A stretch of 64,000 bases of DNA, from assembly GCA_963723595.1 (NCBI GenBank), contig CAVRRQ010000014.1:599343-663342 (forward strand). The letters run 5' to 3'. The notes under the pieces are model-generated. The model had not been told where the DNA came from. It worked only from the letters and a program-made list of their open reading frames with translations, and searched no databases. Below are positions 55,583 through 64,000 of this stretch, piece after piece (positions within the stretch are counted from its first letter, which is position 1; each line of letters starts with the position of its first letter). A program made the translations under genes and the position numbers. Origin of the DNA: RYN-230 sp963723595. GTDB taxonomy: Bacteria; Actinomycetota; Actinomycetes; Streptosporangiales; Streptosporangiaceae.

Positions 55583-56236
55583 GTGCCTCGCGCAGTCTCG
55601 GTCAGCGGCAGGGCCAGTCCGCCCGGCAGGCGACGGCCTTCATTCCTCGCCGCACGGGCACTGGCCATAGGGGGCCTGCGGGTCCGGGGCTGGGTCTGGT
55701 GGCTGTCGCTTCTGTGGGTGGCGATAGGAGCTAGTGGGGCTGGTTACGCCTTTGCCATGACCACGCAGGCGTGCAGCTACGAGTGCGCCAGCGGCATGCT
55801 CTGGTTCCCCCAATGGAATGGGGAGCCCGGGGTGATCATCGCGGCGGGCGCGCTGGCAGCGGTGGTATGGATGCTGCTGGCGTTCGCAGTGCTGGTCGCC
55901 GGGCTCGCCCGGTTCGGCAGGAGAGAGTCACGCGACGACATCCGGCGGTACGCGTGGATCGGTATCTGGATCGCGGGTGTGGCGCTGGTGGTTCTGGCCT
56001 ATGTCGCGGCGTTCAGATGGCTTGATGCCAATGGTCCCGTCGTGCCCGCGGTGGGGACTACCTTGCCGAGCCCCGGTCCCGCTGTGGGCTGGGGAGAGCT
56101 GCCCATCTGCGCCGCGTGGCTGGCGCTCGGAGCCGTGATGACCTGGATACTGGCCGCACCCACAGCAGGAACGTGCCCGAAAACAGCGGCCGTTCGACCA
56201 GGCAAGCCAGCTCGTAATTCACCGCGCCGTCGGTAG
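55583..56236 (+). CDS. Hypothetical membrane protein, four helices
   Basis: 217 residues from GTG 55583. Hydrophobic helices lie at about 36-57 (VWWLSLLWVAIGASGAGYAF), 85-110 (GVIIAAGALAAVVWMLLAFAVL), 122-146 (IGIWIAGVALVVLAYVAAF) and 176-194. A Cys pair (ACSYECASG) sits in the first external loop. No family is recognised. Codon use is coding-like, but the ribosome site is weak, so the start is uncertain. Confidence 0.6.
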   Translation: MPRAVSVSGRASPPGRRRPSFLAARALAIGGLRVRGWVWWLSLLWVAIGASGAGYAFAMTTQACSYECASGMLWFPQWNGEPGVIIAAGALAAVVWMLLAFAVLVAGLARFGRRESRDDIRRYAWIGIWIAGVALVVLAYVAAFRWLDANGPVVPAVGTTLPSPGPAVGWGELPICAAWLALGAVMTWILAAPTAGTCPKTAAVRPGKPARNSPRRR

Positions 56237-56598
56237 TTCGGGACGAAGAGGCTCGTGCCCGTTGCGTGCGATCGGACGGCGAACCAAGGTATCTGGCGGT
56301 TACTCGCGGACTGGTCCGGACAGGTCGTGGCCTGGAACCGAGCATGTAGGAGCGTAGCTCCGGACGATCTCCTAAGCCACAGGATTGCCTGCAGGGACGC
56401 CCGTTCGGGGCGGAAAATGGGGGTGGCTGCTGCCCGCTGACGCCGTCCACTGCTTGATCGCTGAGGTCGTTTCTAAGCCGGGCGCCAGGAGCCAGCTCAC
56501 GGGCTGTTCAGTGTTGCTTCGAGCACGAGGATTAGATTTCTCCAGATGCGCCCTTGGCTCCTGCGGGCGGCGGTCTTCCCACGATGTGAGGAGGCCAG
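56237..56598. other. Stretch between the membrane-protein gene and the IS110 transposase
   Basis: No gene is seen. The right part probably contains the left end of the IS110 element. IS110 members lack conventional inverted repeats, so I cannot place the boundary. Confidence 0.35.
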
Positions 56599-57865
56599 GT
56601 GCTCACCGGAACGCAGGACAACGACGAGATCATCGAGCGGGTCGCGGCGCTGGATATCGGCAAGGCCGACCTGGTGTGCTGCATGCGGGTCCCTGATGAG
56701 GGCCGCCAGGCCGGCGCCTGCAGGAGGTGGAGACCTACCCCACGATGACCCGCTCGCTATTAGGTATGGCCGATCATCTGGCCTGCCTCGGGGTGACCCG
56801 GGTGGTGATGGAGGCCACCAGCGATTACCAGAAGCCGGTGTTCTGCCTGCTGGAGGCGGCCGGGTTCGAGACGTGGCTGGTAAACGCGAAGGACGTCAAG
56901 CATCTGCCGGGGCGGCCGAAGACCGACAAGCTGGATGCGGTCTGGCTGGCCAAGGTCGCCGAGCGGCAGATGCTCCGGCCGAGTTTCGTGCCACCGCCGC
57001 AGATCCGCCGGCTGCGGGATCTGACCCGCTACCGCGCCGACCTGGTGCGCGGCTGCACCGCGGAGAAGCAGCGGGCGGAGAAGCTGCTGGAAGACGCCCA
57101 GATCAAGCTGAGCGTGGTGGCCACCGGCATTTTCGGGGTCTCCGGCCGGGACATGATGGCCGCGCTGGTCGCTGGCGAGCGCAATCCGAAGGTGCTGGCG
57201 CAGCTGGCCCGGCGGACTCTGCGGAAGAAGATCACTCTGCTGGAAGAGGCGTTCACCGGCCACTTCACCGGCCATCACGCGTTCCTGCCCGGCAAGATGC
57301 CCGCCCGCGTCGATGCGGTCAGCGGCGACATCGCTGCGCTCGACGCCCGGATCGAGGAGCAGATCGCCCCGTTCGCGGAGACGGTGGCCAGGCTGGATGA
57401 GATCCCCGGCATCAGATCCACCGCGGCGCACGTCATCCTGGCCGAGATCGGGACCGACATGACCCGCTTCCCCACCGCGGGCCACCTTGTGTCCTGGGCC
57501 CGCCTGGCCCCCGGGGTGAAGGAATCACCGGCAAGAAGAAAGGCAAAGGCTCCACCGGCCACGGGAACGCCTACCTGGCGGCCGTGCTCGGGAACGCCGC
57601 CGCGGGCGCCGCGAAGACCGACACCTTCCCCGGCGAGCGGTACCGGCGCATCGCCCGGCGCCGCGGCTCCAAACGCGCCATCGTCGCGGTGGGCCGCTCC
57701 ATCCTCGTCATCGCCTGGCACCTGCTTCCTGACCCCGAGGCCCGGTTCACCGACCTGGGACCAGGGTTTTACGCCGCTCGCATCGACCCCGAACGCCGCA
57801 AGCGCGGCCACATCCGCCAGCTCGAAGCCCTCGGCTGCAAAGTCACCATCCAGCCTGCCGCCTGA
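56599..57865 (+). pseudogene. IS110-family transposase (two apparent -1 shifts)
   Basis: Starts at GTG 56599 (VLTGTQDNDEIIERVAALDIGKADLVCC; DEDD first Asp in ALDIGK). After a missing base near 56715 it continues LQEVETYPTMTRSLLGMADHLA, VVMEATSDYQKPVF and DVKHLPGRPKTDKLDAVWLAKV. The C-terminal Transposase_20 domain has LDEIPGIRSTAAHVILAEIG and HLVSWARLAPGVKE; a second missing base near 57532 is needed to reach GKKKGKGSTGHGNAYLAAVL and the end at 57865. Both breaks may be sequence errors, so the enzyme could be intact. It is a different IS110 lineage from the fragment at 54459. Confidence 0.8.
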
Positions 57866-57929
57866 CCTCCCGCAACCACGTCCCGGCTCCGCTGCGCTCC
57901 GCCGGGAGCTGGCACGCGCCCGCTAACTC

Positions 57930-57983
57930 TCCAATTTTCGGATTAGCAGCGGGTCGCGCGTTCGAATCCTGCCAGGCGCACCA
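57930..57983 (+). other. tRNA-Arg-like 3' fragment (candidate attachment-site scar)
   Basis: The segment ending GTTCGAATCCTGCCAGGCGCACCA looks like the T loop, 3' T strand and acceptor end with CCA of a bacterial tRNA-Arg. The upstream bases do not form a D arm or the 5' acceptor strand, and the 5' T strand (GCGCG) does not pair with CCTGC. It is therefore not a working tRNA. Such 3' pieces are left by elements that integrate in tRNA genes. Confidence 0.45.
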
Positions 57984-58120
57984 GCCAAAACTCCGAAATG
58001 GATCAGCGGCAGCGGTGCAGTGGCACCCACGTTTGACACCTTTGCTGCCTGGGCCGCCGCCGTGGCCGAGTGCATCGCTGATCCGGCCCAGCGCCTCGCG
58101 CTGCGCCTGGCGACTCGTGA

Positions 58121-58558
58121 TCAGGTGGTCCAGCCAGCGTCGATCTCGTCGGGGAAGGCAGTCATCCAGTAGTCGGGTAGAACGTCCCCGAGGGTCTTCC
58201 ACACGACGACGGTCGGATCAATGCGATCAGCCACGGCCACGAGGACGCCCGGGCCGTAGACAGCGAGGCGCTCCCTGCACACGCCGCAGGGAATCAGGAC
58301 GACGGTGCGGCCGCCCGGCTGCCGATGCAGGCAGACGGACGCGACGACTCGCTGATTCAACCGGTAGGCCCCGCAGTAGGGCTCGATCTCGTGGCATACC
58401 TCAACAGAAGCATTCACGGCATCCGGCGCTGTACAGGTGAGGATGGTCCCATCTCCGAGCAGCATCGCTGCGGCACCGTTATCCCCGTCATCGGGAAACC
58501 GCGAGTCGATCAAGTCCTTGCACGAGGCCACGGTCGCAGCCAGGGCTCTTTCATCCAC
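58121..58558 (-). CDS. Cytidine deaminase-like protein
   Basis: 145 residues from ATG 58558. The zinc-deaminase pattern is present: the His-Glu pair in NASVEVCHEIEPYCGAY, with Cys-His-Glu in place of the usual Cys-Ala-Glu, and the Cys pair in LIPCGVCRERLAVYGP about 40 residues later. Length and order fit the small homotetrameric cytidine/blasticidin-S deaminase group. The substrate cannot be told; nucleoside salvage and aminoacylnucleoside-antibiotic resistance are both possible. It stands alone on the minus strand. Confidence 0.75.
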   Translation of the reverse strand: MDERALAATVASCKDLIDSRFPDDGDNGAAAMLLGDGTILTCTAPDAVNASVEVCHEIEPYCGAYRLNQRVVASVCLHRQPGGRTVVLIPCGVCRERLAVYGPGVLVAVADRIDPTVVVWKTLGDVLPDYWMTAFPDEIDAGWTT

Positions 58559-58642
58559 ACGGCTACAGTAGCCGTGCGCGATCCTGCCGCGATCCGCCCT
58601 CTGGACTATCGCGGACCTGCTGGCGGACGGCGGGAGCGCCCG

Positions 58643-59484
58643 TCAGGATGTGTGGCGCAAGAGGGCGTCCACGACCGCCGGCCACGTCACACGCGGCACG
58701 CCCTGGCCGATGCCGGGCAGGGTGAGCAGCGTGGCGCCCGGGATCTCCGCGGCCAGCGCCTGCCCGTTCCCGTGCGGGAAGAACGGATCCTCGTCCCCGT
58801 GCACCACCAGCGTCGGCGCGGTGATCTCGCCGAGCCGCTCGCGCCACCGCGGCTGGCAGTCGATGGCCGCGAACATGGTGCCGAGGTGACTCGCACGCTG
58901 CGCCTCGCCGTCGGTTCCGCTCGGTCGAAGACCGACCCGGCAGCCGACCGTACATCCGGCTCGTCGAATCCCCGCGACCCGGACATCAGCCGCGCAGAAC
59001 CGGTCATGTAGTCGACCACGCTGTCGCGGTCAGTCCAGTCCGGCGCCGGACGCCCGAACAGCTGCCCCATCAGCTCCGGCGCGTGGTCGGGCAGGTCGGG
59101 ATCGACGGGACCGGGCGCGACCGGACGGGTGGAGACCAGCGTCAGCGACGCAACCTGGCCGGGATGGTCGAGCGCGAGCAGCTGCGCGATGAACCCGCCG
59201 ACGCCGATCCCGGCCACGTGCGCACGCCCCAGATCCAGCGCCACCAACAGCTCGGACGCATCGGTCACCAGGTCGCGCAGATCGTAGCCTGGCGCGTCCG
59301 GGTCGACGAACGTCGACTCGCAGGCGTCGCGCAGGTCGTAGCGCACCACATACCGTTCGGCCAGCGCCGCGCACAGCTCGTCCGGCCAGCTCAGCATGGT
59401 GACGCCGATCAGCAGCACCGGCGGATCCGCCGGGTCCCCGAAGGTCTCCACGCACAACTCGACACCGTTGACCTTGATCCGCAT
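58643..59484 (-). CDS. Alpha/beta hydrolase (apparent missing base near 58910)
   Basis: Starts at ATG 59484 (MRIKVNGVELCVETFGDP) with GGAAGGA upstream. The oxyanion region is PPVLLIGVTMLSWPDELC. The nucleophile elbow is expected at HVAGIGVGGFIAQLLAL, where the Ser of G-x-S-x-G is replaced by Gly-Val. After the shift the C-terminal part has the acid in LVVHGDEDPFFPHGNG. It resembles RdmC-type methylesterases, but the missing nucleophile makes catalysis doubtful or a codon misread. Neighbours give no pathway hint. Confidence 0.72.
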
Positions 59485-59695
59485 TTCCCGATCCTTCCGA
59501 TTCATCAACTGGACGAAACCGCGCCCGGAACTCATCGCATCGGCCTGTGGTAGGCAGACCACTTTCCACCGCAGAACTCACCGGTCGGCAGCGCACGTAG
59601 GTGCCTCGACGGAGCACACGGGGGCACGCCGAGGTTCGTGGTCGGCGTGCCCAACAGGCCGGAACGTGCGCGTCAGCGCGTCCGCCGGTGGCGCG

Positions 59696-60934
59696 TCACT
59701 GCCGTTCGGCAGCCCGGATCCATACCGACATGTGGGCCGGTTCGAGAGCCTTCTCCACGACGGCGGCTAGGTCGTCGCGAACAGAGTCCAGGTTGACCGC
59801 GTCTTTCAGCCGGGCTGCGAACGCCGTCACGGTCTGGTCGGCGTCATACCGTGCCCGGTTGAACCGGCGGTCTACCGTCCGCTGCACCCCGTGCCGCAGC
59901 GGGTTAAACAGCGCCGCAGCGGCCAGCGTGGACACTGCCACCGCTACCGAACTGTGGAATCGCAGCACCTGGGTGGCCAGCAGCACCAGCCCGGCGTATA
60001 CCCCAACCAGCACCCCGGTCACGATCGCATACGCCAGGGTCCGGCTGATGATCCGGTCGATCTCATACAGGCGGTACTTCAAGATCCCCACGCCGATGCC
60101 CACCGGCAGCGCAGCCAGCCCGATCCCGAGAATCTCTCCTACGACGCTGGTCGAGCTGGTCCCCAGCGACACGGCGATCACGGCCAGGGTAACCGCGGCG
60201 CCGGTAGCCAGCCACTTCAGCTGCTGGCGCCGCTGGCCCGTGGCGCGCCGCCAGCTAAGAACCTGGTGGGCCACGAACGACAGCACAATCACCAGGATCA
60301 AGCCCAGGACCAGTACCCCCGCCGCGGCGAGGGGCCCGCCGTGCGGCCGCCCGGTGCTGATCAGGTTGCCGGCGGCGTCGAGGCGGATGTCATGACGGGC
60401 CACGGTGGTGACCGCCGGTGCAAAGACCGCCGCCGACGCCAGCGCTCCGGCCACCGCATAGGCCCGCAGTACCCACCGCCAGCGCCGCGCCGCCAGCCTG
60501 CCGTCTGGGAACAGCAAAATCACCACCGGGAACAACAGCAGCGCCGGTGCCCACAAGGGCGTGAGCAGCGCGGCGACCGGGGCCAGCGGGAGGCCATGGT
60601 GGCCGAACCGGTAGTACAAGGCGGCATACCCGCCGGCAACGCCGCTCAGCAGGAACACCACGATGAAGGTGATCAGGATCCAGCCGATCGGATTGCCCGG
60701 CTGGCGGCGGGCCACGACGAAGCCCACCGCCGCGTAGACCACTGCGACGGGGACAATCGGCCCCGAGCCCAGGACCGACAGCTGACCGATCAGGGCGCTC
60801 AGCACCAGCGCGCCGGCCAGAAGCATCAGCACCAGGACGGCCAGGACCGTCGCCGTCCCCGAAGACGCCAGCCGGAAGCGGGTCGCGGCCGGTTCCGGCC
60901 CGCCTGCCGCCGGTACTCTCACCATGAGAGGCAA
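59696..60934 (-). CDS. Membrane protein resembling the sensor half of a histidine kinase
   Basis: 412 residues with about eight to ten membrane helices, followed by RLYEIDRIISRTLAYAIVTGVLVGVYAGLVLLA, HGVQRTVDRRFNRARYDADQTVTAFAARLKDAV and a short end at VWIRAAERQ. This is the membrane and linker layout of a group of actinobacterial sensor kinases. The protein stops before any dimerisation or ATPase domain, and none follows nearby. Stand-alone versions are known as hypothetical membrane proteins. Function is unknown. Confidence 0.7.
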   Translation of the reverse strand: MPLMVRVPAAGGPEPAATRFRLASSGTATVLAVLVLMLLAGALVLSALIGQLSVLGSGPIVPVAVVYAAVGFVVARRQPGNPIGWILITFIVVFLLSGVAGGYAALYYRFGHHGLPLAPVAALLTPLWAPALLLFPVVILLFPDGRLAARRWRWVLRAYAVAGALASAAVFAPAVTTVARHDIRLDAAGNLISTGRPHGGPLAAAGVLVLGLILVIVLSFVAHQVLSWRRATGQRRQQLKWLATGAAVTLAVIAVSLGTSSTSVVGEILGIGLAALPVGIGVGILKYRLYEIDRIISRTLAYAIVTGVLVGVYAGLVLLATQVLRFHSSVAVAVSTLAAAALFNPLRHGVQRTVDRRFNRARYDADQTVTAFAARLKDAVNLDSVRDDLAAVVEKALEPAHMSVWIRAAERQ

Positions 60935-61021
60935 CGCTACGCGCGCGGCGTTCCGGGAACGTTACGGCCTGGCCAGGTCTCCCGAGGTCAGCGCACCTAA
61001 GCTGAGACACCGCAGCCAGGG

Positions 61022-61519
61022 CTACTTGCGGACGCCAAACCGAAGGATGGTGACGGCTTCCGACTGTGTGCTGTCGAGCGGTTCGAGGTCTACCCGGGCG
61101 AGGCCCGGTGAGGAGAAGAAGCGGGTCCCGTCGCCGAGCAGGACCGGCAGGACATACACCAGGATCTCATCCACGAGTCCCCGCTGCAGGCACTGACCGG
61201 CTACGTCGGCGCCGAGGACTTCGAGGTTCTTGCCGCCTGCGGCGTGCAGCGCGGTGGCGACGGCTTCCCCGATATCACCGCTGAGGAACGTGACCCCCGG
61301 GTCCGGCGGGTCCGGCGGCTCATGGGTGAGGACGAACTCAGCTCCCCCGTCGTAGGCCGGGGTGACCTCGCTCGGGTTGTCAGCCATGCGCTTACCGACC
61401 TCGTAGGTCCGCCGGCCGATGAGCATGGCGCCGGTGGCCGCCATGATCTCTGGGAACTCCTCCGGGACGGCCCACGGAGCAACCGACAAGATCCAGTTCG
61501 ATCCCATCACCGCCGGCAA
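61022..61519 (-). CDS. Dihydrofolate reductase family protein (RibD C-terminal type), possibly 5' damaged
   Basis: RibD_C-type features are AATGAMLIGRRTYEVGKRMAD, DIGEAVATALHAAGGKNLEVLGADVAGQCL and ILVYVLPVLLGDGTRFF. The usual start of the family, a first beta strand with SLDGVIA, is not found upstream in any frame. The visible start is TTG 61519 or ATG 61507. The gene therefore either has a lost 5' end or an unresolved shift. These stand-alone proteins probably reduce pterin- or riboflavin-related compounds, but most are uncharacterised. Confidence 0.7.
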   Translation of the reverse strand: MPAVMGSNWILSVAPWAVPEEFPEIMAATGAMLIGRRTYEVGKRMADNPSEVTPAYDGGAEFVLTHEPPDPPDPGVTFLSGDIGEAVATALHAAGGKNLEVLGADVAGQCLQRGLVDEILVYVLPVLLGDGTRFFSSPGLARVDLEPLDSTQSEAVTILRFGVRK

Positions 61520-61947
61520 TGGCGAATCCTTTCCAGCAGCTCCGTTTGGTCATTGTCACGCTGCTGTGTCCCGTGCTCGTGCCGCTCACCATGCACCTCC
61601 GAAGGACTCTCCCGGACTGTCATCCCAGGCTGCGAATGATGACGTTACGCGGGCCCGGATCTCATCGTCTGCCCGACCACATTCCGTCCCCGGAGCATGA
61701 GCGGAAGCGTCAGCCATCAAGCCCCTACGCGTCTGCTGCCTCGGCACAGCAGCTGCCGTCCGGCAGGAAGCCTCGGCGTCGGAGCAAGGCTGACGCAGCC
61801 CGAAGCCATCCTCTGCGCCCGCAGTTGTCCAGCTGAAAGATCTTTAGCTGGTGGGGCTGCCCGCTCGTGATGGCTGGCGCGGTGAGCGTGGGTGCTTGCC
61901 GCTGAGGTCCGGGCCACCATGAGCACTTCGACCCGGAAGGGCTAGTG
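61520..61947. other. Intergenic stretch between the DHFR-like and hydrolase genes
   Basis: No convincing gene is seen. Both neighbours read leftwards, so it should contain the promoter of the DHFR-like gene and the end of the hydrolase transcript. Any missing 5' end of the DHFR-like gene would lie at its left edge. Confidence 0.35.
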
Positions 61948-62782
61948 TCAGGATGAGCTGTCCAGGAACGCGGTCACGGCCGAGACGAACTGACCGGGAT
62001 CATCGAGCCAGGGGAAATGGCCAGCGCCGGGCTGGACGACGAGGTGAGCCGCGGGGAACAGCGAGGCGAACTCGGCCACCACCCGCGGGGGCCGTTGCAG
62101 GTCGACGCCGCCGCCGAGGATCAGCACCGGCGAATCGAATCCGGCGAGCGCGGCACGGGCAGCAGCCGGGTCAAATGCCCCCTCGGCGCCGAACACCTGA
62201 GCCGCCTCCTCGTTGGTCTGGGCCTGTCCCGCCGCGTCGTGAGCCTGGGCGGCGGCGTCCCAGCGGCCGTAGAAGAACGGGGCCAGGGCTCTCCAGTCGG
62301 CCTCAGTTCCCTCCCCGGCGGCTATCCGGTCGAAGGAGCCGCCCCCTCGGTGAACCACGGCTCGCCCTGGCGAAGCCGGACGATCCCCCGCCGCATCCCG
62401 GTGTCTGGTTCCAGATCGACCGCCCGCATGCCCGGCGTGATAAGGGAGCTTGCTCACCCGCCTCGGTACCCGGCGCATACTGCACGGCGATATTGGCCCC
62501 GGCCGAGTGCCCAGCAGGTCCAAACGACCGAGACCAAGGTGATCTTGAAGGCGGAGTCGTCCCGCACCAGGCGGTCACAGCGGTACTCCTGGGTCGGCCG
62601 GGGTCGACTTGCCGGTGCCCCGCAGATCCAGCATGATCAGCTGCCGGTACCCGGCAGGCCACCGAGATCGCCCAGGTAGGCCGAGTCGCGCATCGGACCG
62701 CCAGGAATGCAGACCAGCGGGACCCCTGTCCCCGAACGTGGTAGGCGAGTTCGGTCCCGTCGGTGGCGCGGAAGGTGGGCAT
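61948..62782 (-). pseudogene. Alpha/beta hydrolase (prolyl-aminopeptidase-like), frame broken several times
   Basis: Pieces of one hydrolase lie in order on the minus strand in three frames: MPTFRATDGTELAYHVRGQG (start 62782), GYRQLIMLDLRGTGKSTPAD, then GHSAGANIAVQYAPG as the nucleophile elbow, and SFDRIAAGEGTEADWRALAPFFYGRWDAAA to GFDSPVLILGGGVDLQRPPRVVAEFASLFPAAHLVVQPGAGHFPWLDDP, with the acid and catalytic His. At least three single-base changes are needed. The catalytic parts survive, so sequence error near the contig edge is at least as likely as decay. Confidence 0.65.
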
Positions 62783-62972
62783 AGCTGTGATGCTGGCACC
62801 GGCCGCGGCCCGCCGCAACCAGGGGCCGCCGAGTGCCGCGCTTGGCCGCAATCAGCCGGCGGCGACACCGGCCCCTCGCGGGCGATCTGGTCGAGGGCGA
62901 GCTGCGGATCGCCCTCGCCGAGCCCGTCGAGTTCGCCGCTGAAGGACCAGTCCTCCGCGGCCAGCAGCGCCC

Positions 62973-63350
62973 TCATCGGCTTTTTCGGTTGGATCGGTTG
63001 GTCAACGTGAATACCTGGGCCGTGCCCGCAGCGGCCGCCAGCTCCGCAGCAAGATCCGGCCGATGCCCGATCGGCGGTGAGCCGGATCGACTATCAGGAG
63101 TTCGACGAAGATCGCCGGCCCGGAGGACCGGGCCGCTGCGCCGATGACGAAACCCGCCACCATCTCGTGGTCGAGGTCGAGCTGCGGCATTCCCCGCGTC
63201 CAGGGAGTGCCGGAGTACTCGTTGCTCATGGTCCCCGCTCGCCCGCCCCACGCTGATGCGGGTGCGCGAGATGGCGGGGAGGTCACCGGCGATTCCCGGC
63301 CGGAGCCGGGGCCTGAGCCTCGCCCTCCTCTCGGATGAGCTGCTCCGCAC
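62973..63350 (-). pseudogene. GNAT acetyltransferase, broken
   Basis: A GNAT core is visible: LDLDHEMVAGFVIGAAARSSGPAIFVELLIVDPAHRRSGIGRILL holds strand 4 and the acetyl-CoA loop R-R-S-G-I-G. After a shift near 63058 the end reads AELAAAAGTAQVFTLTNRSNRKSR and stops, lacking the final helix and strand. An N-terminal piece, DLPAISRTRISVG, lies in another frame near 63290. At least two shifts are required. No function can be assigned beyond the fold. Confidence 0.55.
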
Positions 63351-63357
63351 ATCGAGC

Positions 63358-64000
63358 TCAAGCTAGCCGGCCAGGCCGGCGATCTCCGGGTACGGCCCCC
63401 GCCATGGTCCTGGTGAAGGGCACGTCCTGGTGGATGGCGTTCACCAGGAACACGCCATCCTTCCCGTCTGCCCTGGCGTCGAGCTTGCCCACCAGCCGGT
63501 CGCCGTACAGGACCGGGAGCGCGAAGTAGCCCCACTGCCGTTTCGCGGCGGGCTTGTACATCTCCAGCTGGTAGTCGAATTCGAAGAGCTCCCGGGTGCG
63601 GGCCGGGTCGTGCGCGAGCCGGTCGAACGGTGACGGCAGCGCCGCCCGGCCATGGGAATGGCTCGTCGAGGAACGACGGCTCGACCCGCCACTCGCCGCG
63701 GACACCCTCGACGACCGCGGGCTCCCCGGCCTCGCCGACAACGGCCGGCTCGACCGGGCATTCCGGGCCGCGGAGGCGGGCGATCCCGAGACCACAGTCG
63801 CCGGCGGTCCCGCTCCTGCTCGGCCTCCCGCGCCGGCAACGACCGGATCGTCCGGATAGACCCGGCTCGCAGGCCCACAGCCGGTCGCGGCCCTTGCGCC
63901 CGGCGACCGCAGCTCCCCGCGCTGCACCATGAACTCGAGCAGCTGGGTCAGGTTCCTGTTGTTGGTCCAGCCGGTGGGACCCCCACGGCTTCTCGCACGT
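63358..64000 (-). CDS. YcaQ-type winged-helix (HTH_42) protein, 5' end outside window, frame broken
   Basis: The C-terminal half is diagnostic for the YcaQ / crosslink-repair DNA glycosylase family: SPFDRLAHDPARTRELFEFDYQLEMYKPAAKRQWGYFALPVLYGDRLVGKLDARAD. Upstream, in another frame at 63880-63990, NLTQLLEFMVQRGELR...GRKGRDRLW is the winged-helix part of the same family. At least two single-base shifts lie between 63640 and 63890. The gene continues beyond 64000. Relatives unhook interstrand DNA crosslinks, and some protect antibiotic producers from DNA-damaging products. Confidence 0.7.
   Translation of the reverse strand, partial: RARSRGGPTGWTNNRNLTQLLEFMVQRGELRSPGARAATGCGPASRVYPDDPVVAGAGGRAGAGPPATVVSGSPASAARNARSSRPLSARPGSPRSSRVSAASGGSSRRSSTSHSHGRAALPSPFDRLAHDPARTRELFEFDYQLEMYKPAAKRQWGYFALPVLYGDRLVGKLDARADGKDGVFLVNAIHQDVPFTRTMAGAVPGDRRPGRLA

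Overview
The window is high-GC DNA (about 70%) with GTG/TTG starts, four-base start/stop overlaps and a full 14-gene nuo operon next to menaquinone-type prenyl genes. This points to an actinomycete of the Streptomyces/Streptosporangiales kind; the species cannot be named from the sequence. The order geranylgeranyl-reductase-like gene, nuoA-N, polyprenyl synthase, korAB, second nuo genes, yajQ, tRNA-Tyr matches, from memory, the SCO4561-SCO4614 stretch of Streptomyces coelicolor.

Core part, 1-36.7 kb. A 5'-truncated reductase (1-1190) is followed by nuoABCDEFGHIJKLMN (1250-17731), the proton-pumping NADH:menaquinone dehydrogenase, and by a trans-polyprenyl diphosphate synthase that probably makes the quinone side chain. 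On the minus strand comes a complete branched-chain-amino-acid-type ABC importer (livK-G-F-H-M, 18902-23861). A mixed block follows: a short-chain dehydrogenase, a ParA/ribbon-helix-helix pair, a membrane-anchored glutamic peptidase, a phosphate-symporter-like MFS protein and a DUF4234 protein. Then come korAB (2-oxoacid:ferredoxin oxidoreductase) with a crotonase, a three-gene orphan set nuoB2-C2-I2, yajQ and tRNA-Tyr.

Accessory part, 36.6-64 kb. A 2.8-kb element sits in the 3' end of tRNA-Tyr, bounded by a 56-bp direct repeat. It carries a 5'-truncated tyrosine recombinase, a membrane-anchored helical protein and a small K+-channel-like protein in low-GC DNA. Beyond it lies a divergent pair of very large secreted genes: a DNRLRE/FG-GAP/LamG protein and an RHS polymorphic toxin with a deaminase-like tip and a low-GC immunity gene. 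Next come a nested palindrome with a 57-codon ORF, two GNAT acetyltransferases, and an IS5-type element (52099-53668, CTAG target duplication) that holds one of those GNAT genes as a passenger and interrupts a TPR gene. IS110 remnants, a tRNA-Arg-like 3' fragment and a run of minus-strand enzyme genes, increasingly broken towards the right edge, finish the window.

Many conserved genes (nuoC, G, J, L, N, korA, liv genes, RHS and others) are split by single-base shifts. Each protein continues in the next frame with its motifs intact, so these look like base-calling or assembly errors rather than decay. I annotate such genes as whole genes and give the approximate position of each break.
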